From contig JAGCNL010000016.1 in assembly GCA_017645945.1 (NCBI GenBank), positions 62,001 to 126,000 of the forward strand: a stretch of 64,000 bases of DNA, in the 5' to 3' direction. Each line of letters opens with the position of its first letter. The first letter of the stretch is position 1. The translations under genes and the position numbers were made by a program. Shown piece after piece: positions 43,329 through 53,090 of the stretch. Source of the stretch: Salinivirgaceae bacterium (GTDB lineage: Bacteria > Bacteroidota > Bacteroidia > Bacteroidales > SZUA-534). A model generated the notes under the pieces. That model was not told the DNA's origin. It made no database searches and was given only the letters and a program-made list of their open reading frames with translations.

Positions 43329-44365
43329 GTAATCATTTGATTTCCAAAGAGAACACACTTCTTGAAGCATTATCGCAAATCAATGATATGCGGCAAGGTC
43401 CTTTGGTACTTTTTGTCATTGACAGCGAAGGAAAGATGGTCGGTACTTTGACCGATGGCGATTCAAGGAGGGCATTAATCGGAGGGTATTCTGTTAACGA
43501 CCCGGTTGAAAAAATAATGCACAAGGATTTCAACTATTTGTCATCGGACGACCTTAACGATGTGAATAAAATAAAACATCAGAAAGATTTGCAGATGAAA
43601 CTTGTCCCCGTTCTCGACAAGGATATGCATGTTGTAGAAATAATTGATTTACAGAAATATAAAACACGACTTCCTATTGATGCCGTATTGATGGCAGGTG
43701 GTAAAGGAGAACGTCTTCGTCCACTAACATTAACAACTCCCAAACCGTTGCTTCCCGTAGGAGGCAAAGCAATTATTGACCACAATATTGATCGACTGAT
43801 TTCATACGGAATAAAACATATTTCGGTAACAGTCAATTATCTACGAGAACAGTTAGAGGCTCATTACGCAGAAGAACACAACGGTGTAAAAATCAATTGT
43901 TGTCGCGAACCAAAATTCTTGGGTACAATTGGCTCGATAAAATTTGTGGAGAAGTTTTTCAACGACACTGTTTTGGTGATGAACAGCGATTTGTTCACAA
44001 ATATCGACTATGAAGATTTCTTCTTGCATTTCCAAGAGCACGAGGCGGAAATGTCGGTGGCAGCGATACCGTACAACGTTTCAATTCCTTACGGAATTTT
44101 GGATTTGGAAGGACGCGACATCAAAGGTCTTTTAGAAAAGCCTCAATACAACTACTACGCCAATGCTGGTATCTATCTCATCAAACGGAGTGCTTTGAAC
44201 GAAATTCCTAACAATCAGTTTTTTAATGCAACCGACTTGATAGAAAAACTGATATCTGAAAACAAAAAGGTAATTCGCTACCCGCTCAACGGCACGTGGA
44301 TCGACATCGGCAATCCGCAGGAGTATCAGAAGGTGAATGATATGGTGAAGCATTTAAATTTTTAA
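43325..44365 (+). CDS. PtmE-like sugar-1-phosphate guanylyltransferase with CBS pair
   Basis: 346 residues. An N-terminal pair of CBS modules (about 1-115, FVIDSEGKMVGTLTDGDSRR and a second half to EIIDLQKYK) is fused to a nucleotidyltransferase (about 118-346, AVLMAGGKGERLRPLTLTTP, VMNSDLFTNIDYEDF, GTWIDIGNPQEY). This is the domain order of Campylobacter PtmE, which makes GDP-GlcN from GlcN-1-P. With the leg genes before it, this completes the GDP-sugar entry to legionaminic acid. The nucleotide specificity is inferred. Confidence 0.85.
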   Translation: MSNHLISKENTLLEALSQINDMRQGPLVLFVIDSEGKMVGTLTDGDSRRALIGGYSVNDPVEKIMHKDFNYLSSDDLNDVNKIKHQKDLQMKLVPVLDKDMHVVEIIDLQKYKTRLPIDAVLMAGGKGERLRPLTLTTPKPLLPVGGKAIIDHNIDRLISYGIKHISVTVNYLREQLEAHYAEEHNGVKINCCREPKFLGTIGSIKFVEKFFNDTVLVMNSDLFTNIDYEDFFLHFQEHEAEMSVAAIPYNVSIPYGILDLEGRDIKGLLEKPQYNYYANAGIYLIKRSALNEIPNNQFFNATDLIEKLISENKKVIRYPLNGTWIDIGNPQEYQKVNDMVKHLNF

Positions 44366-44389
44366 AAGAAGCATTTAAACTATTAAAAT

Positions 44390-45343
44390 ATGTATAATGT
44401 TGCAATTATCGGAGCAGGTCAGTTAGGTAGTAGGCATTTGCAAGGATTAAAGAAATCGGGATCCCCATTATCAATAACGGTTGTTGATAATAGTGTTGAT
44501 TCCCTAAAGACCGCGTGTGAACGTTATGAAGAAGTTTCTGCAGTTGGTGAAAAAAAAGTAGAGTTTTCACAAGACATTAATCAACTTCCTTTGGAACTGG
44601 ATTTGGTAATTGTGGCTTCAGGCTCAAAGCCTCGTGCGGCAATTGTAAAGTCTTTATTGAATCACAGCAAAGTGAGAAATATGGTATTGGAAAAGGTTTT
44701 ATTTCCAAAGTTGTCGGATTATGATGAAATAGGGGATTTGATTGCAGAAAAAAACGTGAGAACCTGGGTTAACTGTCCGAGGCGAATGTTTGGAAATTAT
44801 CAACAAATTTCTCATCTTATAGATGTTAATAAGCCAATAAAGATGTTGTATGCAGCAGAAAACTGGGGCATTTGTTGCAATGGCATTCATATCATAGATA
44901 TATTTATGTATCTCACTGGAGAGAAAGATTATTGCATTGATACGTCTAAGCTTAATAATCAACTCGAAGAGAGTAAACGGAAAGGGTATATTGAAATGAC
45001 AGGGCGATTAACATTGACAACACCCAAGGGCAATGTCCTGACTCTTATTTCAGAGGATAACTATAAAGGGGAAAAAGGAGAATATATAGATAACCAAGAT
45101 TTAAGGATTATTGTTAATGAAGTTAATGGAACTTGGATTACTGGTGGTAAAGAAAACTCATACAAAATGCCTTTCCAAAGTCAACTTACGGGATTGCTTG
45201 CGGATTGTATTCTTATATCAGGGTGCTGCCCATTGACGACATATAATTTGTCTGCTCGATACCACAAGCCTTTTATAAAGGCTCTTTTGGCAGTATATAA
45301 TAGAGTTATTAACGATAATGTCGATTTATTACCGATTACTTAG
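44390..45343 (+). CDS. Gfo/Idh/MocA family oxidoreductase
   Basis: 317 residues. VAIIGAGQLGSRHLQGLKKS NAD loop, VLEKVLFPKLSDYDEI (EK motif), and NCPRRMFGNYQQIS. 24 bp after the ptmE-like gene. Together with the next gene it forms a second pair of this family. Substrate unknown; a nucleotide-sugar or free-sugar oxidoreductase is likely. Confidence 0.82.
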   Translation: MYNVAIIGAGQLGSRHLQGLKKSGSPLSITVVDNSVDSLKTACERYEEVSAVGEKKVEFSQDINQLPLELDLVIVASGSKPRAAIVKSLLNHSKVRNMVLEKVLFPKLSDYDEIGDLIAEKNVRTWVNCPRRMFGNYQQISHLIDVNKPIKMLYAAENWGICCNGIHIIDIFMYLTGEKDYCIDTSKLNNQLEESKRKGYIEMTGRLTLTTPKGNVLTLISEDNYKGEKGEYIDNQDLRIIVNEVNGTWITGGKENSYKMPFQSQLTGLLADCILISGCCPLTTYNLSARYHKPFIKALLAVYNRVINDNVDLLPIT

Positions 45344-45354
45344 AATTTGTTAAT

Positions 45355-46296
45355 ATGAATAATATTTGGTTAATTGGGGCAGGTGGTATTGGAATTGAAT
45401 ATGCAAAAGTGCTTATTGCCTTAAAAAAAAGCTTTTTAACTATTGGCCGAGGTCATGAGAAAGCTCAGATTTTTAGAGAAAATACAGGGAAAGATGTTGT
45501 TGAAGGAGGTCTTGAAAGGTATCTTAAGTTAATGCCTACTGTCGCAGAATTCGCGATTATTGCGGTTAATGTTCAGTATCTTGCATCGACAACAATATTA
45601 CTGATGAAATATGGTGTGAAGAATATTTTTTGTGAGAAGCCAGGGTTTAATGATCCTTCCGAAATGGAAGATGTTATTGCAGTGGCAAAAAAAACGGGCG
45701 CAAGAGTGTATTACGCATATAACCGTAGGTTTTTTTCTTCAGTATTGAAGGCGGAAGATATTCTTAAAGAAGATGGAGGTATGACATCCATGAACTTTGA
45801 GTTTACTGAGTGGGGGCATGTTATTGAGAATACGGAACATCCGTCTGAAGTGAAACGTAATTGGATGACTGCTAATTCATCCCATGTCATAGATTTGGCA
45901 TTTTTCATGGGGGGAGAACCTATTCAAATGTCTTCATATACTGCAGGAGAATTGAATTGGCATAAGCCATCTTGTTTCGTAGGTGCGGGTTTGACCAAGA
46001 AAGGTGTTTTATTTAATTATCAGGCTAACTGGAATTCCCCTGGACGATGGGCTGTTGAGATTCAAACACCTCGACATCGTATTTATTTAAAGCCTATGGA
46101 GCAATTGCAATTACAAGATAAAGGCAGTGTCAATGTATATCCTGTTGAAATTGACGATCATTTAGATAAGGAATACAAACCAGGTTTCTATTTGGAGACA
46201 AAGGCATTTTTAGAAGGTGATTTATGTAGGTTATGTTCGTTGGATGAACAGTATTTTCATATAAAGACTATTTATAATAGGATTCTTGGACGATAA
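45355..46296 (+). CDS. Gfo/Idh/MocA family oxidoreductase
   Basis: 313 residues. NNIWLIGAGGIGIEYAKVLI nucleotide loop, FCEKPGFNDPSEMEDV (EKP motif), YYAYNRRFFSSV and SHVIDLAFFMGG. 11 bp after the previous member of the same family and just before an SGNH hydrolase. Not assignable to a step. The pair may act in series, oxidising then reducing, as WlbA-type partners do; that is a guess. Confidence 0.82.
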   Translation: MNNIWLIGAGGIGIEYAKVLIALKKSFLTIGRGHEKAQIFRENTGKDVVEGGLERYLKLMPTVAEFAIIAVNVQYLASTTILLMKYGVKNIFCEKPGFNDPSEMEDVIAVAKKTGARVYYAYNRRFFSSVLKAEDILKEDGGMTSMNFEFTEWGHVIENTEHPSEVKRNWMTANSSHVIDLAFFMGGEPIQMSSYTAGELNWHKPSCFVGAGLTKKGVLFNYQANWNSPGRWAVEIQTPRHRIYLKPMEQLQLQDKGSVNVYPVEIDDHLDKEYKPGFYLETKAFLEGDLCRLCSLDEQYFHIKTIYNRILGR

Positions 46297-46297
46297 G

Positions 46298-46942
46298 ATG
46301 AAGAAGAGACTTTTAATTTTTTCAGATTCCTTAGCTTTGCCGCGAAATACACCAGAACAAACCATATATGAAGACACATATCCGTATCTGTTGAATAAAA
46401 ATTATCAAGTATTTCAATTTTCAAAAGGCGGTGGACTAATCAAGGAATTTGTAGAGCAAACATTTTATTATAATCAATATCATCCAGATATTGTTATTAT
46501 TCAAATGGGAATAGTTGATTGTGCCCCAAGGGCATTTACGAAATTAGAAGAAGCCATTTTTGATTCAAATAGGGTATTTAGGTGGATAAGACGGTTTCTT
46601 TCAAATATTAAAGCAACAAAATATATTAGAAAAATTAGGCAAGTATCTTGGACGCCACCAAAAGATTTTATTAGTATGTGCGAATTCTTTATCGATAAAT
46701 TTCATGAATCAGAAGTGTTTGCACTTTCAATTGTTCCAGCATCATCTGATTATGAAAAACAAGTTCCAGGTATAACAAAAAAGATAGATAAATATAATCT
46801 GATGTTGAAAAATGTATTTGGGAATAAATATATTGATTTAAAAGATATTCCATTAAAAGGAATTATGTCTGATCATCATCACTTAACGAAAGAAGGTCAT
46901 CAATATATCTATAATGCTATATTAAGAACGCTTAATGGTTAA
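46298..46942 (+). CDS. SGNH/GDSL-like hydrolase
   Basis: 214 residues from the ATG at 46298, one base after the previous stop. The nucleophile block is LLIFSDSLALPRNTPE, the Gly block VIIQMGIVDCAPRAF, and the Asp-His block SDHHHLTKEGHQYI, so the Ser/Asp/His triad is present. There is no signal peptide, so it acts in the cytoplasm. It may deacetylate or deacylate a sugar intermediate, or transfer an acyl group. Confidence 0.78.
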   Translation: MKKRLLIFSDSLALPRNTPEQTIYEDTYPYLLNKNYQVFQFSKGGGLIKEFVEQTFYYNQYHPDIVIIQMGIVDCAPRAFTKLEEAIFDSNRVFRWIRRFLSNIKATKYIRKIRQVSWTPPKDFISMCEFFIDKFHESEVFALSIVPASSDYEKQVPGITKKIDKYNLMLKNVFGNKYIDLKDIPLKGIMSDHHHLTKEGHQYIYNAILRTLNG

Positions 46943-46962
46943 ATCGTCTAGTATTGTTATTT

Positions 46963-48399
46963 ATGAATGGCGAGCATAAGGAGATTTTAAAGCATTCAGG
47001 TAATTATTTGTTGGCGACTATAGCCAATAAGGCTTTGTCTTTTATAACAGTTCCTGTATATACTTATTTATTGACTGTAGAGGATTACGGGGTGCTTAAT
47101 GTTTTTTCTTCAACAGCGCAAGTCGTAGCCGTATTATTAACGCTTAATACAGAAGTGGCTATATCTAGATACTATTATGATGCTGAAAATGAGAATGATT
47201 TTAAATGTTTCGTTGGTACATCAATAAGATTCTCATTTATTATTTTTTCTGTATTATCAGTTTTGTTATTTCTATTTAGAAATACTTTGGCGGATTATAT
47301 GGGTATTGAAAGTTTATTAGTGGTTTGTTTAATTCCGTTTGCGATAAACATAGTTCTCGATGGAATCTTTCAACAGATATACCAACCATTACTTGAGAGC
47401 AGAAAAATAGCAATTGTATCTTGCATATCATCGTATTTGGCGGTTGCTTTGTCTGTCGTATGTATGTTGATGTTACAAGATAAACGTTATTATGGTTTGA
47501 TTTTAGGAACGATGATTACTTTTATGTTTATGGGAGTATATAAAGTCATACAAGTAAATCGTTATTCATTAAAAGGTTTTGATATCAAACATTTAAAGTA
47601 TATACTTCGTTTTTGTTTACCATATTTACCATATTCATTAAGCAGTATAATAGTTGCTCAATTTGGCAAGATGATTATCGGTCAACAAGATGGTTTTAAT
47701 TCTGCAGGTTTATATAGTTTTGCACAGAATATATCGGCATTAATGCTAGTAGTCATCGTTCTTGTTCATTCGGCATGGAATCCATACTATTTTAAATATA
47801 TGAATAATAAGGATTATGAAAGAATAGATGGTGATTATGATATTATTTGGAGAGTGACGCTTGTGATAGGTGCTTTTTTGTCTTTATTTTGTTATGAAAT
47901 GGGTATTATTTTGGCAAGGCCACAATACTTGTCCTGTTTATATCAAGTGCCGATTTTAGTATTAGGATATTTGTTTTATCAATGGTCATATGTTTATTTG
48001 CGAAATACAGCATTTGCAAAGAAAACTATATGGAACGCAGTTGTAGTTGTGTCTGCTGGAGTATTTAATGTTGTGTTAAATGCAGTACTCATAAAATACT
48101 TTCAATCTTTAGGAGTTGCGATTTCGTTTGCTTTTTCTTATTTATTTATGCTTTTAATATCTTGGATTATTAACCGCGTGATATTGAAAGTGTACGCTAC
48201 AAGTATGATGAGTTTTATTAAACCATTCATATTTTACTTGCCTATCATTTGTGTCTCCATTTGCTTTAAAGACACTATGATATTATCATTTGAAACTATA
48301 GGTGTTAAATTGATTATATTTTCCGTCTTTACTTTATTTGTCACTAAAAGGTTTTATATCAAATGGTTAAGAGGATATTTCGGTGCTTCAAAAATGTGA
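46963..48399 (+). CDS. Wzx-type flippase (polysaccharide export protein)
   Basis: 478 residues from the ATG at 46963 (MNGEHKEILKHSGNYLLAT) with about 12-14 membrane segments throughout. It matches the MOP/PST family: TIANKALSFITVPVYTYLLT and DYGVLNVFSSTAQV near the start. It moves the lipid-linked repeat unit across the inner membrane. It is the only flippase in the locus. Its 3' end overlaps the next gene by 37 bp in a different frame. Confidence 0.9.
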   Translation: MNGEHKEILKHSGNYLLATIANKALSFITVPVYTYLLTVEDYGVLNVFSSTAQVVAVLLTLNTEVAISRYYYDAENENDFKCFVGTSIRFSFIIFSVLSVLLFLFRNTLADYMGIESLLVVCLIPFAINIVLDGIFQQIYQPLLESRKIAIVSCISSYLAVALSVVCMLMLQDKRYYGLILGTMITFMFMGVYKVIQVNRYSLKGFDIKHLKYILRFCLPYLPYSLSSIIVAQFGKMIIGQQDGFNSAGLYSFAQNISALMLVVIVLVHSAWNPYYFKYMNNKDYERIDGDYDIIWRVTLVIGAFLSLFCYEMGIILARPQYLSCLYQVPILVLGYLFYQWSYVYLRNTAFAKKTIWNAVVVVSAGVFNVVLNAVLIKYFQSLGVAISFAFSYLFMLLISWIINRVILKVYATSMMSFIKPFIFYLPIICVSICFKDTMILSFETIGVKLIIFSVFTLFVTKRFYIKWLRGYFGASKM

Positions 48400-49235
48400 T
48401 GTTATTATTATATTACATTATTGTAATGCCAGAAAAGCGATTTAATAAATTCCCTTATATTGAAAAATATAAAGGGAGATCAGCTATTGTATTTGGGAAT
48501 GGGCCATCAACGAGGTGTGTGTTGGACAGACATGACATAGAAGAAGTGACAAAGGGGAAAGATCTTTTTTTCGTCAATTATGCAGCGATGGATTCAATGT
48601 TTTTTAAGCTGAAGCCTAAACACTTCTTTTTGTCCGATTTTGTTTTCTCAAGAGATACAAATGATTATAGGGGGGAGATGACAAGACGAATGTATAACAT
48701 ACTTGAAAAAAATGTCGATTGGGATTTGTCAATATATTTATGTTTTACAAGAAAAAAATATTGTGACGAGTTAGTCGTATTTTCAAAAATTAGAAACCCC
48801 CATATCCATTTTGTTTATTTAAATAGGAAGCATTGTTCAGGTTTGTCACCAATGTTTAGACATTGGCTTTATAGGAAAGGATGGTTTATGCCAGAAGAAG
48901 GTACCGTAGTAAATACAGCAATTTATGTTGCGCTAATAGAGGGGTATAAAAAAATTGAATTATATGGAGTGGAACATAATATGTTTCTTAATTTGAGATT
49001 AAATGATGATCACCAATTGTGCATAATCCAGCGTAATTTCTATGATATACAAGAGAAATTTGTTCCCGTAAAAATAGATGGTTGTTTTGAACAGAGTAAA
49101 GTCCATAATTATATGTATTTTATATATGTGATGTTTAGAAGTCATTATTTATTACGGCAATTTGCTGATTATATGAGGGCTACAATTATTAATTGTACAC
49201 CAGATTCTATGATTGACGTGTATGAATTTAAATAA
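48363..49235 (+). CDS. GT42/DUF115-like protein, candidate nonulosonic acid transferase
   Basis: 290 residues. A short hydrophobic N-terminus (about 10-22) is followed by RSAIVFGNGPSTRC, VNTAIYVALIEGYKKIELYG with VEHN, and late INCTPDSMIDVYE. The G-N-G-P-S loop, the ALxxGYKxIxLxGx-D/E-like stretch and the terminal C-x-x-S-like piece follow the order found in Campylobacter Cst-type sialyltransferases (GT42) and related DUF115 proteins. In a locus that makes CMP-legionaminate this is the best candidate for its transferase. The level of similarity is by eye, and the catalytic His is not certain. Confidence 0.6.
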   Translation: MVKRIFRCFKNVMLLLYYIIVMPEKRFNKFPYIEKYKGRSAIVFGNGPSTRCVLDRHDIEEVTKGKDLFFVNYAAMDSMFFKLKPKHFFLSDFVFSRDTNDYRGEMTRRMYNILEKNVDWDLSIYLCFTRKKYCDELVVFSKIRNPHIHFVYLNRKHCSGLSPMFRHWLYRKGWFMPEEGTVVNTAIYVALIEGYKKIELYGVEHNMFLNLRLNDDHQLCIIQRNFYDIQEKFVPVKIDGCFEQSKVHNYMYFIYVMFRSHYLLRQFADYMRATIINCTPDSMIDVYEFK

Positions 49236-49243
49236 TTAACGAA

Positions 49244-49651
49244 ATGGAACTTTGCAGATTATTGGATTTCAAAGACCTTGGTGACGAGCGAGGCAAACTT
49301 GTTGTCATAGAGGGAGAAAAGGACATTCCTTTTGAGATAAAAAGGGTATTTTACATTTATGGCTCCGATAGCGAAGTTGTCAGAGGACAACACGCCAACA
49401 AGGAAAGCGAGTTTGTGCTTGTAAATGTGGCAGGCAAGTCGAAAGTGCGCGTAACCGACGGAGTCGGCGAACACATCGTGGAACTCAACAAGCCGATGCA
49501 AGCGATTTATATCCCCAAAATGGTTTGGAAGGATATGTATGAGTTTTCGTCAGATTCGGTGTTGCTCGTTTTGGCAAACACTCATTATGACGGCAAGGAA
49601 TACATCCGAAATTATGACGAATATTTGAAAATAATGGGAGTGAAAAAATGA
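49244..49651 (+). CDS. dTDP-4-keto-6-deoxyhexose 3,4-ketoisomerase (FdtA/QdtA-like)
   Basis: 135 residues, a single WxcM/FdtA-type cupin. FKDLGDERGKLVVIEGEKD, KRVFYIYGSD, VRGQHANKESEFVLVNVAG (active-site His in RGxHA) and AIYIPKMVWKDMYEFS. It converts the 4-keto to a 3-keto dTDP-sugar, the step before 3-amination. The aminotransferase partner is at 50579. RmlA and RmlB are not in the window. Its stop overlaps the GT2 start by 4 bp. Confidence 0.88.
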   Translation: MELCRLLDFKDLGDERGKLVVIEGEKDIPFEIKRVFYIYGSDSEVVRGQHANKESEFVLVNVAGKSKVRVTDGVGEHIVELNKPMQAIYIPKMVWKDMYEFSSDSVLLVLANTHYDGKEYIRNYDEYLKIMGVKK

Positions 49652-50574
49652 GTCAGCCTTTATTGTCTATTTGTATTCCTACCAACGGTATTCCCGAACT
49701 GATATTTCCTGTCCTCGACAGCATATTTGTTCAAAAAGTGGATAAGGATTTGTTCGAAGTGGTTGTTATGGATAATGGTCATAATGACGATTTTAAACGT
49801 CAGATGACGGAATATGCTGCAAAATATGACAATTTAATATACAAACAGACAGATGCTTATGAGTTCCTTAGTGAATCAGAATGTTATAAATCGGCATCAG
49901 GGTTGTTCATTAAGTTTGTAAACCACAGGACTAAACTGCTACCGAATACGATATCTTATTTGTTGGATTTCATAAATAAAAATTCAAAAGACAAACCAGC
50001 GATTTATTTTTCAAACGGAGCTATAAAAGGTATTGAAAAGATAGCCGAATATGATACATTTGATGGTTATGTTAGAGGATTGAGTTATTGGAGCAGTTGG
50101 TCAACGGGAATGGGTTTTTGGAAGGAAGATTTTGACAGTATTCCTCTGAATACAGACTTTAATTTGTTGTTTCCCCATACAACAATTCTTTTCAACGAAA
50201 AACAAAAGAAAAAATACATAATTGATAACACTGTTTTGTTGAATGAAATACCGGTAAGCAGTGCTAATAAGGGCAGATACAATTTATTTTATGCTTTTGG
50301 CGTAGAGTATCCTGGAATAATATGTGACTTGTACAGGGCTGGACATATTTCTTCTGAAACATTTTTAAAGGTGAAAGGAGACAATTTTGGTTTTATAGCT
50401 GGATTATATTACGATTTTGTGTTTTTGAAGAAAAAATGCTCGTACAATTTGTCCGACAAAGAAAAAAACTTGAATGTGTTTTACTCATTCAGAAAAATAA
50501 AACGCAGTGTGTTTTGTACATTTATCCGACGTTGTGAAGGGAAAGTACTACGAATGTTGAAGATCAAAAAGTAA
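49648..50574 (+). CDS. Glycosyltransferase family 2
   Basis: 308 residues. [34 protein letters not shown] and [17 protein letters not shown] mark a GT-A fold, although the classical DxD is not obvious. It is nested between fdtA-like and fdtB-like genes, so it may transfer the 3-amino sugar they produce. No membrane segments. Confidence 0.82.
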   Translation: MSQPLLSICIPTNGIPELIFPVLDSIFVQKVDKDLFEVVVMDNGHNDDFKRQMTEYAAKYDNLIYKQTDAYEFLSESECYKSASGLFIKFVNHRTKLLPNTISYLLDFINKNSKDKPAIYFSNGAIKGIEKIAEYDTFDGYVRGLSYWSSWSTGMGFWKEDFDSIPLNTDFNLLFPHTTILFNEKQKKKYIIDNTVLLNEIPVSSANKGRYNLFYAFGVEYPGIICDLYRAGHISSETFLKVKGDNFGFIAGLYYDFVFLKKKCSYNLSDKEKNLNVFYSFRKIKRSVFCTFIRRCEGKVLRMLKIKK

Positions 50575-50578
50575 CGTT

Positions 50579-51691
50579 ATGCAAGTACCTTTTTTATCAT
50601 TAAAATCTATTACTGAAAAATATTCCGAAGAAATCAACGCTGTAGTTTCACGGGTTGTAAATTCGGGTTGGTATCTTCAAGGTAACGAAAACAAAATCTT
50701 TGAAGAAAACTACGCAAAGTACATTGGAACAGGGTGTTGTGTGGGCTGTGCTAATGGATTGGATGCCTTGATTTGGATACTCAAGGCGTACAAAGAACTT
50801 GGTGTGATGAAGGATGGCGATGAAGTTATTGTACCAGCAAACACCTACATTGCTTCAATCCTTGCGATCACAGAAAACAACCTCAAGCCCGTCCTCATCG
50901 AGCCGAAGTTTGAGACTTTGGAAATCGACGACAGCCTTATCGAAGACAAAATTACGCCAAAGACAAAGGCAATAATGATTGTCCATCTTTATGGTCGCTG
51001 CGCCTACACCGAAAAAATTGGTGCGCTCTGCAAGAAATACAATCTCAAACTGATTGAAGACAATGCACAGGCTCACGGATGCCGTTTTGACAACAGACGT
51101 ACAGGAGCATTGGGCGATGCTGCGGGACATAGTTTTTATCCAGGCAAAAATCTTGGAGCATTGGGCGACGGCGGTGCGGTAACCACTAACGACAAGGTGT
51201 TGGCAGATACTGTGAGGGCATTGGCAAACTATGGTTCGCAAAAGAAATACGTATTCAAATACTGCGGCAGAAATTCCCGACTTGACGAGATTCAGGCGGC
51301 GGTTTTGGATGTGAAACTCAAATATCTCGACGGTGATAATGCTGAACGCCAGAAGATTGCAAAGTATTATTACGACAACATTATCAATCCGAAAATCACT
51401 TTGCCTAAACGCATTGATGACCTCAACAACGTGTATCATTTGTTCCCTGTTTTTTGCGAGCAGCGTGATGATTTTCAACAATATTTGAAGGATAACGGCA
51501 TTCAGACGTTGATTCATTATCCGATTCCACCACATAAGCAAGAGTGTTATAAGGAATGGAACGATATTTCACTACCTATAACCGAAAAGATTCACAAGCA
51601 AGAGCTAAGTTTACCGATGAGTCCATGCATGATTAAGGACGAGACGGAGTATGTTGTGGAGATGATAAATAAATGGAAACAATGTTGCTAG
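50579..51691 (+). CDS. dTDP-3-amino-sugar aminotransferase (FdtB/QdtB-like)
   Basis: 370 residues, DegT family. [20 protein letters not shown] start, [43 protein letters not shown], the PLP-Lys loop [15 protein letters not shown] and [20 protein letters not shown] are as in FdtB/QdtB. It makes dTDP-3-amino-3,6-dideoxy-galactose or -glucose. Which epimer depends on FdtA/QdtA specificity and cannot be read by eye. Confidence 0.87.
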   Translation: MQVPFLSLKSITEKYSEEINAVVSRVVNSGWYLQGNENKIFEENYAKYIGTGCCVGCANGLDALIWILKAYKELGVMKDGDEVIVPANTYIASILAITENNLKPVLIEPKFETLEIDDSLIEDKITPKTKAIMIVHLYGRCAYTEKIGALCKKYNLKLIEDNAQAHGCRFDNRRTGALGDAAGHSFYPGKNLGALGDGGAVTTNDKVLADTVRALANYGSQKKYVFKYCGRNSRLDEIQAAVLDVKLKYLDGDNAERQKIAKYYYDNIINPKITLPKRIDDLNNVYHLFPVFCEQRDDFQQYLKDNGIQTLIHYPIPPHKQECYKEWNDISLPITEKIHKQELSLPMSPCMIKDETEYVVEMINKWKQCC

Positions 51692-51726
51692 TTTGTTCGA
51701 ATTCATTTAAAAAAGCATAATCTCTA

Positions 51727-52353
51727 ATGATAAAGTTTCTTAAAATATTCTTTCGTATATTTTCAATTTTTTATCCTTATAAATTACATGAAAGACTCAG
51801 TGGATATAAAAATACACTTTATACCCTATGGATAAAGAACTTCTTGGGCAGTATCGGCGAACATTCAAGGATATGCTATCCGTGCAGTTTGCAAGGCGGT
51901 GGGCAGAAAAACATTTCGTTAGGCGATTATTCGTCAATAGGAAGCGAATCTATTCTTGATTGTTGGGTTAAATACGGGAATCAAGAATTTCCAGATGCTT
52001 CAATAACTATCGGGAATCATTGTAGCATAGGAGAACATAACCATATAACAGCTTGTAACAAAATCACTATTGGTGACGGTTTGTTGACAGGGCGTTATGT
52101 TATCATCAGCGACAACAACCATGGTGGATTGAGCGAAAAAGAGGCGGAGATTGTACCAGCAAAACGCAATTTGAAATTCAAGGGAGAAGTCGTTATCGGC
52201 AATAATGTTTGGGTTGGTGACAAGGTTGCTGTTTTGTCGGGTGTACATATTGGAAATAATGTGATAGTCGCTGCAAATGCAGTGGTTACAAAAGATATTC
52301 CTGATAACTGTGTGGTTGCTGGGGTGCCAGCGAGAGTATTAAGAAAGTTATAA
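51727..52353 (+). CDS. WbbJ/MaaT-like acyltransferase
   Basis: 208 residues with a left-handed beta-helix over about 60-200: SIGEHNHITACNKITIGDG and GVHIGNNVIVAANAVVTKD, ending IPDNCVVAGVPARVLRKL. The first 25 residues are hydrophobic/basic (MIKFLKIFFRIFSIFYPYK), suggesting membrane association. It may be the QdtC/FdtC-type N-acetyltransferase for the 3-amino sugar, or an O-acetyltransferase. Confidence 0.85.
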   Translation: MIKFLKIFFRIFSIFYPYKLHERLSGYKNTLYTLWIKNFLGSIGEHSRICYPCSLQGGGQKNISLGDYSSIGSESILDCWVKYGNQEFPDASITIGNHCSIGEHNHITACNKITIGDGLLTGRYVIISDNNHGGLSEKEAEIVPAKRNLKFKGEVVIGNNVWVGDKVAVLSGVHIGNNVIVAANAVVTKDIPDNCVVAGVPARVLRKL

Positions 52354-52365
52354 AACTTCTAAAAG

Positions 52366-53040
52366 ATGAATAAAACAGGTATTATTTACAAGATTGTGAA
52401 AAAATGCTTGCTGTCATATAATTATCTTTTGTCATTACCTTTTAGATTGAGATATAGAAAAATATTTGTATTCGGAGATAACTGTATAATCCGAAAATGT
52501 AAGATAAGTAGTTCGAGAAATGGTCGAGTTATTATTGGCAATAATGTATTGCTATTAAAATGTGTGTTCCATTTTGAAAACGGAGTTAATGTTATAAAAA
52601 TTGGTGACAATGTTAGCTTGCGAGGAGTGGAATTTATAGAAAGATATGGAGGAGAAAATGTGATTTCAATTGGAAGAAGTACAACAATGGGGGCGACTCA
52701 GTTAGAGGCAAGTGAAAATTGTTCTTTGCAGATAGGTGATGATTGTATGTTTTCATATAATATCAAGGTATGGGCAAGTGCTCATCATTCAATTTTATAT
52801 GATGGGAAAAGAGCTAATCCGTCCGAGTCTATTATTATTGGGGATCATTGTTGGATAGGTCATAGCGCATGTGTTTTAAAAGGTTCTATTGTGCCAGATG
52901 GTTGTATTGTTGGCGTGAATTCATTATATACAAAAAAAAATAATATACCCAATGCTATTTATGTAGGGAGTCCTGCAAAGATGATACGAGAAAACATCTC
53001 TTGGTGTAGAGATTTGCTACCCATAAATGAGAAAATTTAA
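52366..53040 (+). CDS. Hexapeptide-repeat acyltransferase
   Basis: 224 residues. Beta-helix repeats over about 40-200 (RVIIGNNVLLLKCVFHFENG, TTMGATQLEASENCSLQIG, DHCWIGHSACVLKGSIVPDG) and the end IYVGSPAKMIRENISW. 12 bp after the preceding acyltransferase, but AT-richer. An alternative candidate for acetylation of the amino sugar. Confidence 0.82.
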   Translation: MNKTGIIYKIVKKCLLSYNYLLSLPFRLRYRKIFVFGDNCIIRKCKISSSRNGRVIIGNNVLLLKCVFHFENGVNVIKIGDNVSLRGVEFIERYGGENVISIGRSTTMGATQLEASENCSLQIGDDCMFSYNIKVWASAHHSILYDGKRANPSESIIIGDHCWIGHSACVLKGSIVPDGCIVGVNSLYTKKNNIPNAIYVGSPAKMIRENISWCRDLLPINEKI

Positions 53041-53090
53041 AAATGGTTGATGAAAATAATATATAATTACTTGAAATATAAATTTTAAAA

